A stretch of DNA of 64,000 nt from Vibrio diabolicus (GTDB lineage Bacteria; Pseudomonadota; Gammaproteobacteria; Enterobacterales; Vibrionaceae): assembly GCA_001048675.1 (NCBI GenBank), contig CCKK01000003.1, positions 248,001 to 312,000 on the forward strand, in the 5' to 3' direction. The notes under the pieces are model-generated. The model was not told the DNA's origin, searched no databases, and saw only the letters and a program-made list of their open reading frames with translations. The translations under genes and the position numbers were made by a program. Positions within the stretch are counted from its first letter, which is position 1. Every line of letters begins with the position of its first letter. Below are positions 48,435 to 56,832 of this stretch, piece after piece.

Positions 48435-48614
48435 TGCACGCTTCCCTTAGTTCACCTGACTGAAATGTTTTGTAACATGCTACTAAAGAATTGAAAACAT
48501 TACTCGTAATTTATCCTTCACTCGCGGCACAAATAAAAGCGAACCGCGATGTTGGAGTAAATACCAAAAGCATTCATCAGGGTCATCGAGGAGACATTTC
48601 TCAGAAGTTAAATG

Positions 48615-50486
48615 TTAAGACACTCTACGAGCTTGCAACAAAGCCGTGGCGTTCAACATGGCATCCTTGGTACTGACATCCAAGACTTGGATTTTTCGAA
48701 AGCGTTCCGGTTCTTTAATCGCCACATCGTGAGCAAAAATCACAAACTTGGCTTTCTCGATGTCTTTCTCGGTAATTCGGTTGATGACGCCATTCGCGCC
48801 TTGGGTTTCGACTTTAATCTTAATGCCGAGTGCACACGCTGCTTTTTCCAATGACTTCGCCGCTAAGAACGTATGTGCCACACCTGATGGACAAGATGTG
48901 ACCGCCAAAACATCCGCCTCACCTTCGCCTTGAACGGAGCCATATACTTGAGAATGACCAGTGTAACTCTCATCTTCGGTGATGGTTTTCTTTAGTGCAA
49001 TCACGATCAACGCGGTGGTAACAGAACCAGCAATCGTGCCGATGATGTAACCAATTTTTCCATCCACAACAGGGAGAACAATCCAACCGCCCCACGGTGC
49101 ATGGTTCATTACGTGGAACATAAAGCCAATCACGTTACCGACAATGCCACCCGCCACAATAGCGGGTAACACTCGTGCAGGGTCGCCAGCGGCAAAAGGA
49201 ATCGCACCTTCGCTGATGCCGATCATCCCCATAATACCTGCGGCTTTCCCCGCTTCGCGTTCATCTCGCTTGAATTTACTCGGCGCCAAAAACGTGGCTA
49301 GTGCCATACCCAATGGCGGCGTACAAATCGCAATACCGACCCCGCCCATCAACCATGGTTGCGTGTTCACTTGGGTTTGAGCAAACAACGTCGCCACTTT
49401 GTTAATTGGGCCGCCCATATCAAACGCGGTCATTGCCCCAAGCACAGTTCCGAGCATTACTTTGCCTGAGCCCGCCATGCCCGTCAGCACTTCGTTCATG
49501 GTGGTCATGGCGCTGGCAATCGGAGCACCTATCACCCACATCACCGCGCCGCAAGTAACAAACGTACCGACTAGCGGATAAATAAAGATCGAGCCAAGCG
49601 AACTCATGCTGTCTGGTAGCCGAATTTTCTTTAATAGCCAAACGACAAAGCCAGCAAAAAAGCCGACCACAATTGCACCTAAAAAACCCGTATTGTAATG
49701 ACTGACCGCAATCCAAGATCCAATCATACCCGGCGCAAGGCCCGGCTTGTCGGCAATGGAATAAGCAATGTAACCGCCAAGCACGGCAGTAAACAATGTC
49801 AGGCCAGCAATCCCCATTTGGGCAATATCGGCCAGAATGCCCTCTTGTGGTACACCACCGTGACCAGAGATCATCACCGACAACGACAACAGCACACCGC
49901 CCGCAACGATAAACGGGATCATGTGGGATGTGCCAAACAGCAGGTGCTCTTTAATGCGACCAAGTTTTTGCGCCCAAGGGCTCAGGGGTTCTGATGCAAA
50001 TTCTAAAGAAGTTGGGAGAAATTCATTGGATTGGGTTTGAATATCAGTCAGCATCTCAAGCGCTTCTTCTCGCGATTGAGCCAACTTGAGCTTTTCAACA
50101 AAGCCGTCTTCGATAATTTTGGTGGAAATTTGTGCCAATACTTCAATGTGATGATGGTCATCACCATCTGGAGACGCCAGCATGAAAAACACATCGGACA
50201 GCTCGCCATCTTCGGCGCCATAATCAATCCCATTACGGCTGATCCCGACCGCAACAGCCGGTTTCGCTACAGCATCACTTTTGGCATGAGGGATCGCAAT
50301 ACCATCATCAAATCCTGTGTTACCGATCTCTTCTCGTTTCCAAATATCTGCCAAGAACTGGCTTTGACTATTGAGCTTGCCGGCGGCCTCTAGCATCTCG
50401 ACCAGCTCTTTGAGCGCTTCATCTTTGGTTTGAGCTTTTAGATCTAAACATATCGTTTCCAGCTCAATTAGGTTTGTGATGTCCAT
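48615..50486 (-). CDS. Fructose-family PTS permease EIIA-EIIC-EIIB
   Basis: 623 residues in the order A-C-B. EIIA at 1-150 has the phosphorylated His67 in DGIAIPHAKS. EIIC (about 180-510) starts HLLFGTSHMIPFIVAGGVLL. EIIB is C-terminal with the active Cys in VTSCPSGVAHTFLAAKSLE. It takes up and phosphorylates a hexose. The ATG at 50486, preceded by GGAAGGTAAAACA, is chosen over an upstream TTG. It is divergent from the orphan EIIB gene and shares one 25-bp element with it. The order differs from the A-B-C order of the paralogue at 53104. Confidence 0.9.
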   Translation of the reverse strand: MDITNLIELETICLDLKAQTKDEALKELVEMLEAAGKLNSQSQFLADIWKREEIGNTGFDDGIAIPHAKSDAVAKPAVAVGISRNGIDYGAEDGELSDVFFMLASPDGDDHHHIEVLAQISTKIIEDGFVEKLKLAQSREEALEMLTDIQTQSNEFLPTSLEFASEPLSPWAQKLGRIKEHLLFGTSHMIPFIVAGGVLLSLSVMISGHGGVPQEGILADIAQMGIAGLTLFTAVLGGYIAYSIADKPGLAPGMIGSWIAVSHYNTGFLGAIVVGFFAGFVVWLLKKIRLPDSMSSLGSIFIYPLVGTFVTCGAVMWVIGAPIASAMTTMNEVLTGMAGSGKVMLGTVLGAMTAFDMGGPINKVATLFAQTQVNTQPWLMGGVGIAICTPPLGMALATFLAPSKFKRDEREAGKAAGIMGMIGISEGAIPFAAGDPARVLPAIVAGGIVGNVIGFMFHVMNHAPWGGWIVLPVVDGKIGYIIGTIAGSVTTALIVIALKKTITEDESYTGHSQVYGSVQGEGEADVLAVTSCPSGVAHTFLAAKSLEKAACALGIKIKVETQGANGVINRITEKDIEKAKFVIFAHDVAIKEPERFRKIQVLDVSTKDAMLNATALLQARRVS

Positions 50487-50513
50487 TGTTTTACCTTCCA
50501 ATATTCACGCTCG

Positions 50514-50590
50514 AATATATACCCAAGTGAGTTTGAGATACAGGATCCCCTGGCTCGTATGCGTTCCTACTCATTTTATTTGGGCATAGA
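50514..50590. repeat. Imperfect inverted repeat with TATACCCAA / TTTGGGCATA ends
   Basis: ATATATACCCAAGTGAGT near the left end and ACTCATTTTATTTGGGCATA at the right end form imperfect inverted arms about 75 bases apart. Similar TATACCCAA or TTTGGGTATA motifs occur near 9787, 17979 and 42827. It looks like a small dispersed palindromic element of vibrios. Confidence 0.45.
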
Positions 50591-50628
50591 TTAACCAGTG
50601 CCTACCCTTTGATATATAGGACTAAAAG

Positions 50629-50653
50629 TGCATTAACTGGATTAATGTAACAT
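50629..50653 (+). promoter_or_regulatory. 25-bp PTS-locus element, copy A
   Basis: TGCATTAACTGGA then TTAA then TGTAACAT. It shares 21-22 of 25 bases with copy B (52817) and about 19 with copy C (53000). It is between the divergent EIIABC and EIIB genes, 101 bases before the EIIB ATG. A likely binding site of the AraC regulator at 51876. Confidence 0.65.
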
Positions 50654-50753
50654 GAGATTCAAACTGTGATAGAGCTCTTGCGTTAATCCAGCTCAAATCA
50701 ATTCAATCTGCGGTGGCTGTGCTAATATCCACAAAAAATAAAATGGATAGAAC

Positions 50754-51056
50754 ATGAAAATCGTAGCGGTGACAGCATGCCCTACAGGCATCGCTCATAC
50801 TTATATGGCGGCAGATGCACTAATGAAAGCTGCGCCAAAACATAACGTGCAAATTAAAGTAGAAACGCAAGGTGCGATGGGGATAGAAAATCAGCTCACT
50901 CCTCACGATATCGCTCAAGCGGATCGGGTTTTGATCGTGTCGGATATTGAGATAGAACAACCAGGCCGATTCGAAGGGACGCGCAAAATTCAAATCCCCA
51001 TTGAAGAGGTTTTGCTGAACGTCGACAAAGTATTCCTCGTCCACTGCCGCGACTAA
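50754..51056 (+). CDS. Orphan fructose-family PTS EIIB
   Basis: 100 residues. VTACPTGIAHTYMAADALMKAAP at the start has the phosphorylated Cys, and KVETQGAMGIENQLTPHDIAQADRVLIVSDIEIEQPGRFEG matches fructose-type EIIB (FrwB-like) in order. No EIIC is attached, so it must serve an EIIC encoded elsewhere, perhaps the neighbouring permeases. It is followed eight bases later by the HPr-like/EIIA gene. Confidence 0.9.
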   Translation: MKIVAVTACPTGIAHTYMAADALMKAAPKHNVQIKVETQGAMGIENQLTPHDIAQADRVLIVSDIEIEQPGRFEGTRKIQIPIEEVLLNVDKVFLVHCRD

Positions 51057-51064
51057 ATTTGCAG

Positions 51065-51841
51065 ATGAACGAATACCAAATCACCTTTTTCGTCGATAAT
51101 GCAAATGCCAGTGCGCACCTTGCTCAGCCACTCAATCGAGTGGCAAAGAAGTTCAAAAGTACCTTACATATCATTAATGTAACGCAAAACCGTGTTGCGG
51201 AACTCACCAAGTCCGTGGCGATTTTGCAAGCAGGTCTACAACAAGGTGATTTGTGTCAAATCACAGCGATTGGCATTGACGCAGAGCTGGCCTGCTTCGT
51301 CATCAAAGACATGATTGCTGAACACTTTACGGTGGTGGGATCTCATATCAACTATGAGTTTTCTAGCCAACTGGCCGAGCGTTTACCGCAAATTTGCCCA
51401 CCTTGTGAAATCAAATGGCAATACGCCAAAGCGCATACCGAGCTCACCAAGTTTGAATGCCTTAAAGGATTAGCTCAGCTGATCCACCCCATTCATCCTG
51501 ACGAGCTGATTCTTGCTTTTATTAAACGCGAAGAACGCTCATCAACTTGCGTGACTCCGGGGATCGCTCTACCGCATGTGATGTTTTCAGGTGTTGACCA
51601 TATTTCTATTGCTGTTATTGCGAATGAAAAGTCGATGGATTGGGCTTCGAAGATGGGTGATGTTCATCTGGCTATTGCACTGGTGATGCCAGAAAAGCCG
51701 ACCCGAGAACAGATCATTGCGGCCACTAACCTCACACGAAATCTGCTTACCGATCAAATGGCGGAACGCCTACTACTAACAAAAAGCAGCGTCGACTTAC
51801 AAGCGCTGCTGATGTACGCCATGTCGAGGCTGATCGCCTAA
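51065..51841 (+). CDS. HPr-like domain fused to EIIA, HPr active His missing
   Basis: 258 residues. Residues 1-90 resemble HPr: the loop ASAHLAQPLNRVAKKF aligns with GLHxRPA of HPr, but the position of His15 is Leu19, with a His one place earlier. The Ser46-region (KSVAILQAG) is kept. Residues 130-258 are an EIIA domain with the phosphorylated His171 in GIALPHVM. The ATG at 51065 is chosen over a TTG two codons earlier. It forms a pair with the EIIB gene. It may act as a regulator or docking EIIA rather than as a full HPr-type donor. Confidence 0.8.
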   Translation: MNEYQITFFVDNANASAHLAQPLNRVAKKFKSTLHIINVTQNRVAELTKSVAILQAGLQQGDLCQITAIGIDAELACFVIKDMIAEHFTVVGSHINYEFSSQLAERLPQICPPCEIKWQYAKAHTELTKFECLKGLAQLIHPIHPDELILAFIKREERSSTCVTPGIALPHVMFSGVDHISIAVIANEKSMDWASKMGDVHLAIALVMPEKPTREQIIAATNLTRNLLTDQMAERLLLTKSSVDLQALLMYAMSRLIA

Positions 51842-51875
51842 ACTTCTCTATGATTTACGCACTCTTACTGAAGGT

Positions 51876-52718
51876 TTAAATCGAACCACGATATTCCGTC
51901 GGCGTTCTGCCTGTACGATTCTTAAATACTCGGCAGAAATAGTTCACGTCTTTAAATCCACAGCGCACTGACACGTCATTGAGTTTGAAGTTGTATTTCT
52001 TGAGCATAAACTTCGCACGATCCACGCGTACCCAAGTAATGTAGTCTGCCAAGGTCATGTGCCCCTGCTGACGGAACAAGCGCGACAAATGGTTCGAGGA
52101 AATACTGAATCTCGACGCAATGCTGTCACGTGTGATTGGGCGATGGAAGTTCTCTTGAATGTAGATACAAATCCCTTGATAGAGATCTTGTACACGGCTA
52201 TGTGACTGCTGCTCGACTGGAGCATCCAACATCGTCTTCGCGTATTGCAGTAATGCTTGCAGTAAAAGCTCATCCATTGGTTTTTTAGTATTCTCACGAG
52301 CCAGTGAGCTCAACGCTTCTAAGATGTTATCTATCGCAAATCCTGAGCGTGTTTGGATGCTATGCTTTTGAATATCGTAAAAGTTTGCCTCACCTTTGCG
52401 TTTGCTCACTAAACTTAACCCAAGTTGTCGACGCCCAAACAAAATACTTAACACTGAGCAATCGGTATCCCAGTCTGGTTTATTCCAACAGTTAGGTGGA
52501 ATAAATATCGCGTCGCCTTTTTTAGCAACGATGTGCGTTACTTTTCGATCATGACTTTCCATTTCATTAATATATTCCCCATCCAGAACTAACTCTAGGC
52601 GAGGGAAATTAACTTGATAGCTAAATTCAGGCGGCGTATGAAAATCTCCTGCAAACAAAATATTATGAAATGGCTCTCTTTCATTTAATAACGCTGAAAT
52701 TAAATCATGAAAAATCAT
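51876..52718 (-). CDS. AraC-family regulator of the PTS locus
   Basis: 280 residues. An N-terminal cupin-like sensor (GDAIFIPPNCWNKPDWD) is followed by an AraC domain (RDSIASRFSISSNHLSRLFRQQGHMTLADYI and DVSVRCGFKDVNYFCRVFKNRTGRTPTEYR), with both helix-turn-helices intact. It sits between the two PTS halves, opposite to the permease at 53104, and converges on the HPr-like/EIIA gene. By analogy with the V. cholerae VC1820-VC1827 region, as I remember it, it controls mannose/fructose-type sugar uptake. Confidence 0.85.
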   Translation of the reverse strand: MIFHDLISALLNEREPFHNILFAGDFHTPPEFSYQVNFPRLELVLDGEYINEMESHDRKVTHIVAKKGDAIFIPPNCWNKPDWDTDCSVLSILFGRRQLGLSLVSKRKGEANFYDIQKHSIQTRSGFAIDNILEALSSLARENTKKPMDELLLQALLQYAKTMLDAPVEQQSHSRVQDLYQGICIYIQENFHRPITRDSIASRFSISSNHLSRLFRQQGHMTLADYITWVRVDRAKFMLKKYNFKLNDVSVRCGFKDVNYFCRVFKNRTGRTPTEYRGSI

Positions 52719-52816
52719 TGTCTCACACTCTATATATGCATCAATGATGCTATTTACTATAGATATACACCGGACTGGACTTTTGTGCTATTGAGCAAAA
52801 TCACACTTCCATTTTG

Positions 52817-52841
52817 ATGTTACAAAAATCCAGTTAACGCA
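52817..52841 (-). promoter_or_regulatory. 25-bp PTS-locus element, copy B
   Basis: Read leftward: TGCGTTAACTGGA, TTTT, TGTAACAT. It is the copy closest in sequence to copy A and lies about 100 bases upstream of the AraC start. Confidence 0.65.
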
Positions 52842-52999
52842 TCAATTTTCCAGTACCAAAAACTCTATCAACAACACTCAATCCCTTTTAAAATGGGAGT
52901 AAAGCCACATTTCACTTATCGTTTAGCTTCTTATCCATCATGTCACAGATATGCAGCTAGATTTGTCCAGTGAACGATCTAAATCACACTATAGTTAGT

Positions 53000-53024
53000 C
53001 GGTTACAATCCTCCAGTAAATGCA
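53000..53024 (-). promoter_or_regulatory. 25-bp PTS-locus element, copy C
   Basis: Read leftward: TGCATTTACTGGA, GGAT, TGTAACCG. It lies 80 bases before the EIIABC ATG at 53104, immediately downstream of the CRP-like site. Confidence 0.6.
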
Positions 53025-53103
53025 TTTTTTCTTCACTACAGTCTTTTTCTCAGTAATTTAAAAATACCCCTGAAATAAAAATTATATTTATAGGGGTTCG
53101 ACA

Positions 53104-55011
53104 ATGATCACCAAACTAATAAATGAAGACTTAATTAAGCTTGATCTTAAAGCGTCTTCAAAAGAAGACGTATTTAAAGAACTGGTTGCCGTTCTTCATG
53201 CCCAAGGTCGTATTTCTGACCAAACACAATTTCTTGCAGATATAAAAGCACGTGAAGAATTAGGAAATACCGGATTTGAAGATGGCGTGGCAATTCCACA
53301 CGCGAAAAGCGCCGCTGTGATTGAACCGGCGGTTGTGATCGGCGTAAGCAAATCAGGTATAGAGTACGGCGCGGAAGACGGTTTACCTTCAAAGCTGTTC
53401 TTCATGATCGCTTCTCCAGACGGTGGCGATAACCACCACATCGAAGTACTTGCAGAACTGTCTTCAAAACTGATTGAAGATGGTTTCATCGATGCGTTCT
53501 TAGGCGCAACAAACAACCAAGACGCACTGGCACTCCTTCTTGCTAAAGAAGAACCGCAACCAGTGACAGATGCTCCAGCAAACCAAGGTTTCATCATTGG
53601 TGTTACTGGTTGTCCTGCGGGCGTTGCGCACACCTACTTAGCAGCAGAAGCGCTAGAGAAAGGTGCCGCGGCAATGGGTTACGAAATCAAGGTTGAAACG
53701 AACGGTTCAATCGGTGTAAAAAACAGCCCAACCGCAGAAGAAATCGAGCGTGCAGATGCCATCATCGTGGCATGTGACAAGCAAGTTGACATGAACCGCT
53801 TCGCGGGCAAACGCGTGGTTAAAACCAACGTAAAAGCCCCAATCCGCGATGCTCAAGGACTGATTAATGAAGCGTTAAACGCACCGACGTACCAAGCTGA
53901 GTCCAATGGCAATACGCAAGCGTCAGTTGCAAACAAAGCTTCTCAAGCCCGTTCTGACTTATATCGCTACTTGATGAACGGCGTATCACACATGATCCCC
54001 TTCGTCGTAACGGGGGGTCTGTTGATTGCACTTGCTCTTGCAATCGGCGGTCAGCCAAGTGAAGCCGGCATGGCCATCCCTGAAGGCAGCATGTGGAACC
54101 AAATCCTCAACGTCGGTGTGGTTGCCTTTACGCTGATGATCCCAATTCTAGCGGGTTACATTGCTTACGCGATTGCTGACCGCCCTGCTCTAACTCCTGG
54201 CTTGATCGGTGGTTGGATTGCAAACAACGGTTCTTTCTACGGCGCAGACGCAGGTACAGGCTTTATCGGTGCCATCATCGCCGGTCTGCTTGTGGGTTAC
54301 TTCGTGAAGTGGATTACGTCGATTAACTACCACAAATTCATCCAACCTTTGGTGCCAATCATGATCGCACCAATCACAGGTTCGCTATTCATCGCTGGTC
54401 TCTTCATCTTCGTTATCGGCGCGCCAATCGCAAGCCTAATGGACGGTCTGACTGCGCTACTAACTAGCATGAGTACAGGTAACGTCGTTCTACTGGGTAT
54501 CGTACTTGGTGGTATGGCTGGCTTCGATATGGGGGGTCCATTCAACAAGGTCGCATTCCTATTCTCTGTGGGCATGATTGCGAGCGGTCAAACTCAATTT
54601 ATGGGTGCGATGGCGTGTGCAATCCCTGTTGCACCTCTAGGCATGGCACTGGCAACGGCGCTTGGTCGTAAGTTCGACCTGTTCGAAGAATCAGAAACCG
54701 AAGCGGGTAAAGCCGCAGGTGCAATGGGTCTGGTTGGTATCTCTGAAGGTGCGATTCCGTTCGCAGCGCAAGATCCAATGTCAGTGATTCCTGCAAACGT
54801 ACTTGGATCAATGGTGGCGGCTGTAATGGCGTTCTCATTCGGCATCACCAACAGCGTTGCTCACGGCGGTCCAGTTGTCGCTCTACTTGGCGCGATGAAC
54901 CACCCAGTCCTTGCTCTGATTTGTATGGCAGCTGGCGCAACGGTTACCGCAGTAACGTGTGTAACGTTGAAGAAAGTACGTAAAGCAAAAATGATGCAAG
55001 CAGCTGCTTAA
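53104..55011 (+). CDS. Fructose/mannose-family PTS permease EIIA-EIIB-EIIC
   Basis: 635 residues in the order A-B-C. EIIA: His66 in DGVAIPHAKS. EIIB: Cys172 in VTGCPAGVAHTYLAAEALE. EIIC from about 285: GVSHMIPFVVTGGLLIALALA onward, with eight to ten membrane segments. Together with manA downstream this points to uptake of mannose as mannose-6-phosphate; the V. cholerae homologue VC1826 is reported to carry mannose, from memory. Separated from manA by 76 bases that hold a hairpin. Confidence 0.92.
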   Translation: MITKLINEDLIKLDLKASSKEDVFKELVAVLHAQGRISDQTQFLADIKAREELGNTGFEDGVAIPHAKSAAVIEPAVVIGVSKSGIEYGAEDGLPSKLFFMIASPDGGDNHHIEVLAELSSKLIEDGFIDAFLGATNNQDALALLLAKEEPQPVTDAPANQGFIIGVTGCPAGVAHTYLAAEALEKGAAAMGYEIKVETNGSIGVKNSPTAEEIERADAIIVACDKQVDMNRFAGKRVVKTNVKAPIRDAQGLINEALNAPTYQAESNGNTQASVANKASQARSDLYRYLMNGVSHMIPFVVTGGLLIALALAIGGQPSEAGMAIPEGSMWNQILNVGVVAFTLMIPILAGYIAYAIADRPALTPGLIGGWIANNGSFYGADAGTGFIGAIIAGLLVGYFVKWITSINYHKFIQPLVPIMIAPITGSLFIAGLFIFVIGAPIASLMDGLTALLTSMSTGNVVLLGIVLGGMAGFDMGGPFNKVAFLFSVGMIASGQTQFMGAMACAIPVAPLGMALATALGRKFDLFEESETEAGKAAGAMGLVGISEGAIPFAAQDPMSVIPANVLGSMVAAVMAFSFGITNSVAHGGPVVALLGAMNHPVLALICMAAGATVTAVTCVTLKKVRKAKMMQAAA

Positions 55012-55034
55012 TCCCCCCTCCCCCAAATGGCTCC

Positions 55035-55063
55035 TATGGCTTGGGCAATGTCGCCCAAGCCAT
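55035..55063 (+). other. Intercistronic hairpin between EIIABC and manA
   Basis: ATGGCTTGGGC pairs perfectly with GCCCAAGCCAT around AATGTCG-type loop of seven bases. It is followed by ATTTTC, so it may be a weak terminator or an mRNA-stabilising element that lowers manA expression relative to the permease. Confidence 0.6.
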
Positions 55064-55087
55064 GATTTTCTCTCATGGTGACACTCT

Positions 55088-56320
55088 ATGTCTGATTTAA
55101 CGATGTCCGATACACAAACGATTCAAACTCAAGCTGCGCATCCGACGTTTTTCCTGATGAACAACGTGATTCAAAACTACGCTTGGGGCAGTACTACTTC
55201 TGTTAACCAACTGTTTGGCATTGAAAACCCAACGGGCGAACCACAAGCAGAAGTATGGATGGGCGCGCATCCAAACGGTTGCTCAGTGGTGATGGTAAAC
55301 GGCAAGGAGACCAAACTCTCTTCACTGATTGCTCAAGACATGAATGCTTTTCTGAGTGAAGAAGTCGCAAACCGTTTTGGTGAACTTCCATACCTGTTTA
55401 AAGTGCTTGCCGCTGAGAAAGCGCTGTCGATTCAGGTGCACCCAAACAAGCAACAAGCAGAACTAGGTTTTGCACTGGAAGAAAAACAAGGCATTCCCCT
55501 AACCGCTGCAAACCGTAACTACAAAGATCCAAACCACAAACCAGAATTGGTTTACGCGCTAACCGAATACCAAGCGATGAATGGCTTCCGCCCAACAAGT
55601 GAAATCATCAGCTTCTTTTCTGAGCTGGCGATTCCTGAGCTGCAAGGCTTGGTGGATGACCTTATCGACAATCAAACTTCAAAAGGATTGGCGAGCTTCT
55701 TCTCCGGTCTATTGTCACTGGAAGGCGAACAGAAAGAGATGGCGTTGACGGTGCTATTGGCACAAGCTCGCATCACCGACTTACCTCTGTTCAACCTGAT
55801 CTTGGAGTTAGAAACGCAATACCCGGGCGACATTGGTTTGTTTGCGCCCTTGCTACTCAACGTTATCACGCTGAAACCAGGCGAAGCGATGTTCTTGGAT
55901 GCAGAAACGCCACACGCGTACTTGAAAGGGACGGGGCTTGAGATCATGGCGAACTCAGACAACGTACTACGCGCAGGTTTAACACCGAAGTATATGGACG
56001 TAAAAGAACTCGTTGCATGCACACGCTTCGAAGAAAAACCATTCGACACCCTACTGCTTGCGCCAATCGAAAACGACGACATGTTGGAATACGCAATTCC
56101 CGTCGACGATTTCAAATTCGCGATTGTAAAACAAGCCAACCAACGAACGCTTGATGTAAGAACCGCAGAAATCCTGTTGCCGCTAGATTCCCCGCTCGTG
56201 ATTACACACGCAAATGGTGAAACGTGTGTTGTAGATAAAGGACAATCGGTTTTCATCCCAGCTTATTCCAAGCAGTACACCTTGAATTGTAAAGGTCGTG
56301 TCGCACGGGCTTACAGTTAA
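55088..56320 (+). CDS. manA: Mannose-6-phosphate isomerase, class I
   Basis: 410 residues. FFLMNNVIQNYAWGSTTSVNQLFG is the family N-terminus. Zinc ligands are visible as Gln and His in SIQVHPNKQQAELGF, Glu in DPNHKPELVYALTEY, and His in DAETPHAYLKGTGLEIMANSDNVLRAGLTPK. It converts mannose-6-phosphate to fructose-6-phosphate. An internal ATG at codon 6 is an alternative start. Its position behind the EIIABC gene suggests joint use. Confidence 0.94.
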   Translation: MSDLTMSDTQTIQTQAAHPTFFLMNNVIQNYAWGSTTSVNQLFGIENPTGEPQAEVWMGAHPNGCSVVMVNGKETKLSSLIAQDMNAFLSEEVANRFGELPYLFKVLAAEKALSIQVHPNKQQAELGFALEEKQGIPLTAANRNYKDPNHKPELVYALTEYQAMNGFRPTSEIISFFSELAIPELQGLVDDLIDNQTSKGLASFFSGLLSLEGEQKEMALTVLLAQARITDLPLFNLILELETQYPGDIGLFAPLLLNVITLKPGEAMFLDAETPHAYLKGTGLEIMANSDNVLRAGLTPKYMDVKELVACTRFEEKPFDTLLLAPIENDDMLEYAIPVDDFKFAIVKQANQRTLDVRTAEILLPLDSPLVITHANGETCVVDKGQSVFIPAYSKQYTLNCKGRVARAYS

Positions 56321-56360
56321 TATCGCTGATTAAGTTTGCATGTCGTTACTGCCAATAAGC

Positions 56361-56394
56361 AAAAAAGAGCAGAGAAACGTCTCTGCTCTTTTAC
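56361..56394. terminator. Bidirectional terminator between manA and the nor operon
   Basis: AAAAGAGCAGAGA pairs with TCTCTGCTCTTTT around AACG, with A and T flanks. Confidence 0.9.
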
Positions 56395-56449
56395 TTAATA
56401 TGCGCTTTTCCCGATAAATTCACGCAATAATCAAATTGTCTAGAAAGGT

Positions 56450-56788
56450 TTACTGCTTAGCGTGGAACATCGCTTGTCCACTTTTATCTTTATTCGACCA
56501 AAAGTTAATATTGAACTGTGCATCATCGCTCATTTCAATACGATGCCAATACTGTGGCGGGCTTGTCGCGAACTGACCTGCGTTGATCACGACGACCATT
56601 TCAGGCTCTGTCGCGAATTCATCAGCAAAACCATAGTAGGTGACTTGCCCCTCCATTACGCATAACTGCCCAAACACGCCTTCGGCTGTGTTGTGATGAG
56701 TTAGAAGAGCTGGAGGCACACTGCCTTTGGTAAAAAATGGCGTCGAACGTTGAACCGTCCAGTCTTTCGGAATACGAAGATGTGACAT
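56450..56788 (-). CDS. DUF1971 (YeaR-like) cupin protein
   Basis: 112 residues. IPKDWTVQRSTPFFTKGSVPPALLTHHNTAEGVFGQLCVMEG is the family opening, ending with a cupin His/Glu-type pattern in SPPQYWHRIEMSDDAQFNINFW. E. coli YeaR of this family is induced by nitrate and nitric oxide. Here it lies 44 bases behind norW on the same strand, so it is probably the third gene of the norVW operon. Its biochemical role is not known. Confidence 0.85.
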   Translation of the reverse strand: MSHLRIPKDWTVQRSTPFFTKGSVPPALLTHHNTAEGVFGQLCVMEGQVTYYGFADEFATEPEMVVVINAGQFATSPPQYWHRIEMSDDAQFNINFWSNKDKSGQAMFHAKQ

Positions 56789-56832
56789 GGTTATCCCCTC
56801 TTTGAATATAAAATTGTGCCGCTTGAAGCGAG

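Larger units (their letters stand above)
52719..53103. other. 385-base divergent control region of the PTS locus
   Basis: Between the AraC gene and the second EIIABC gene. It holds 25-bp element copies B and C, a weaker relative in plus orientation at about 52767-52791 (ACTGGA then TTTTGT), and a CRP-like half-conserved site AACGATCTAAATCACA at 52973-52988. No gene seen. Confidence 0.6.

Noticed and set aside
55672..56256. 194-codon frame antisense to manA
   Set aside because: Long only because of the codon bias of manA; Ser-rich and without a plausible start context.
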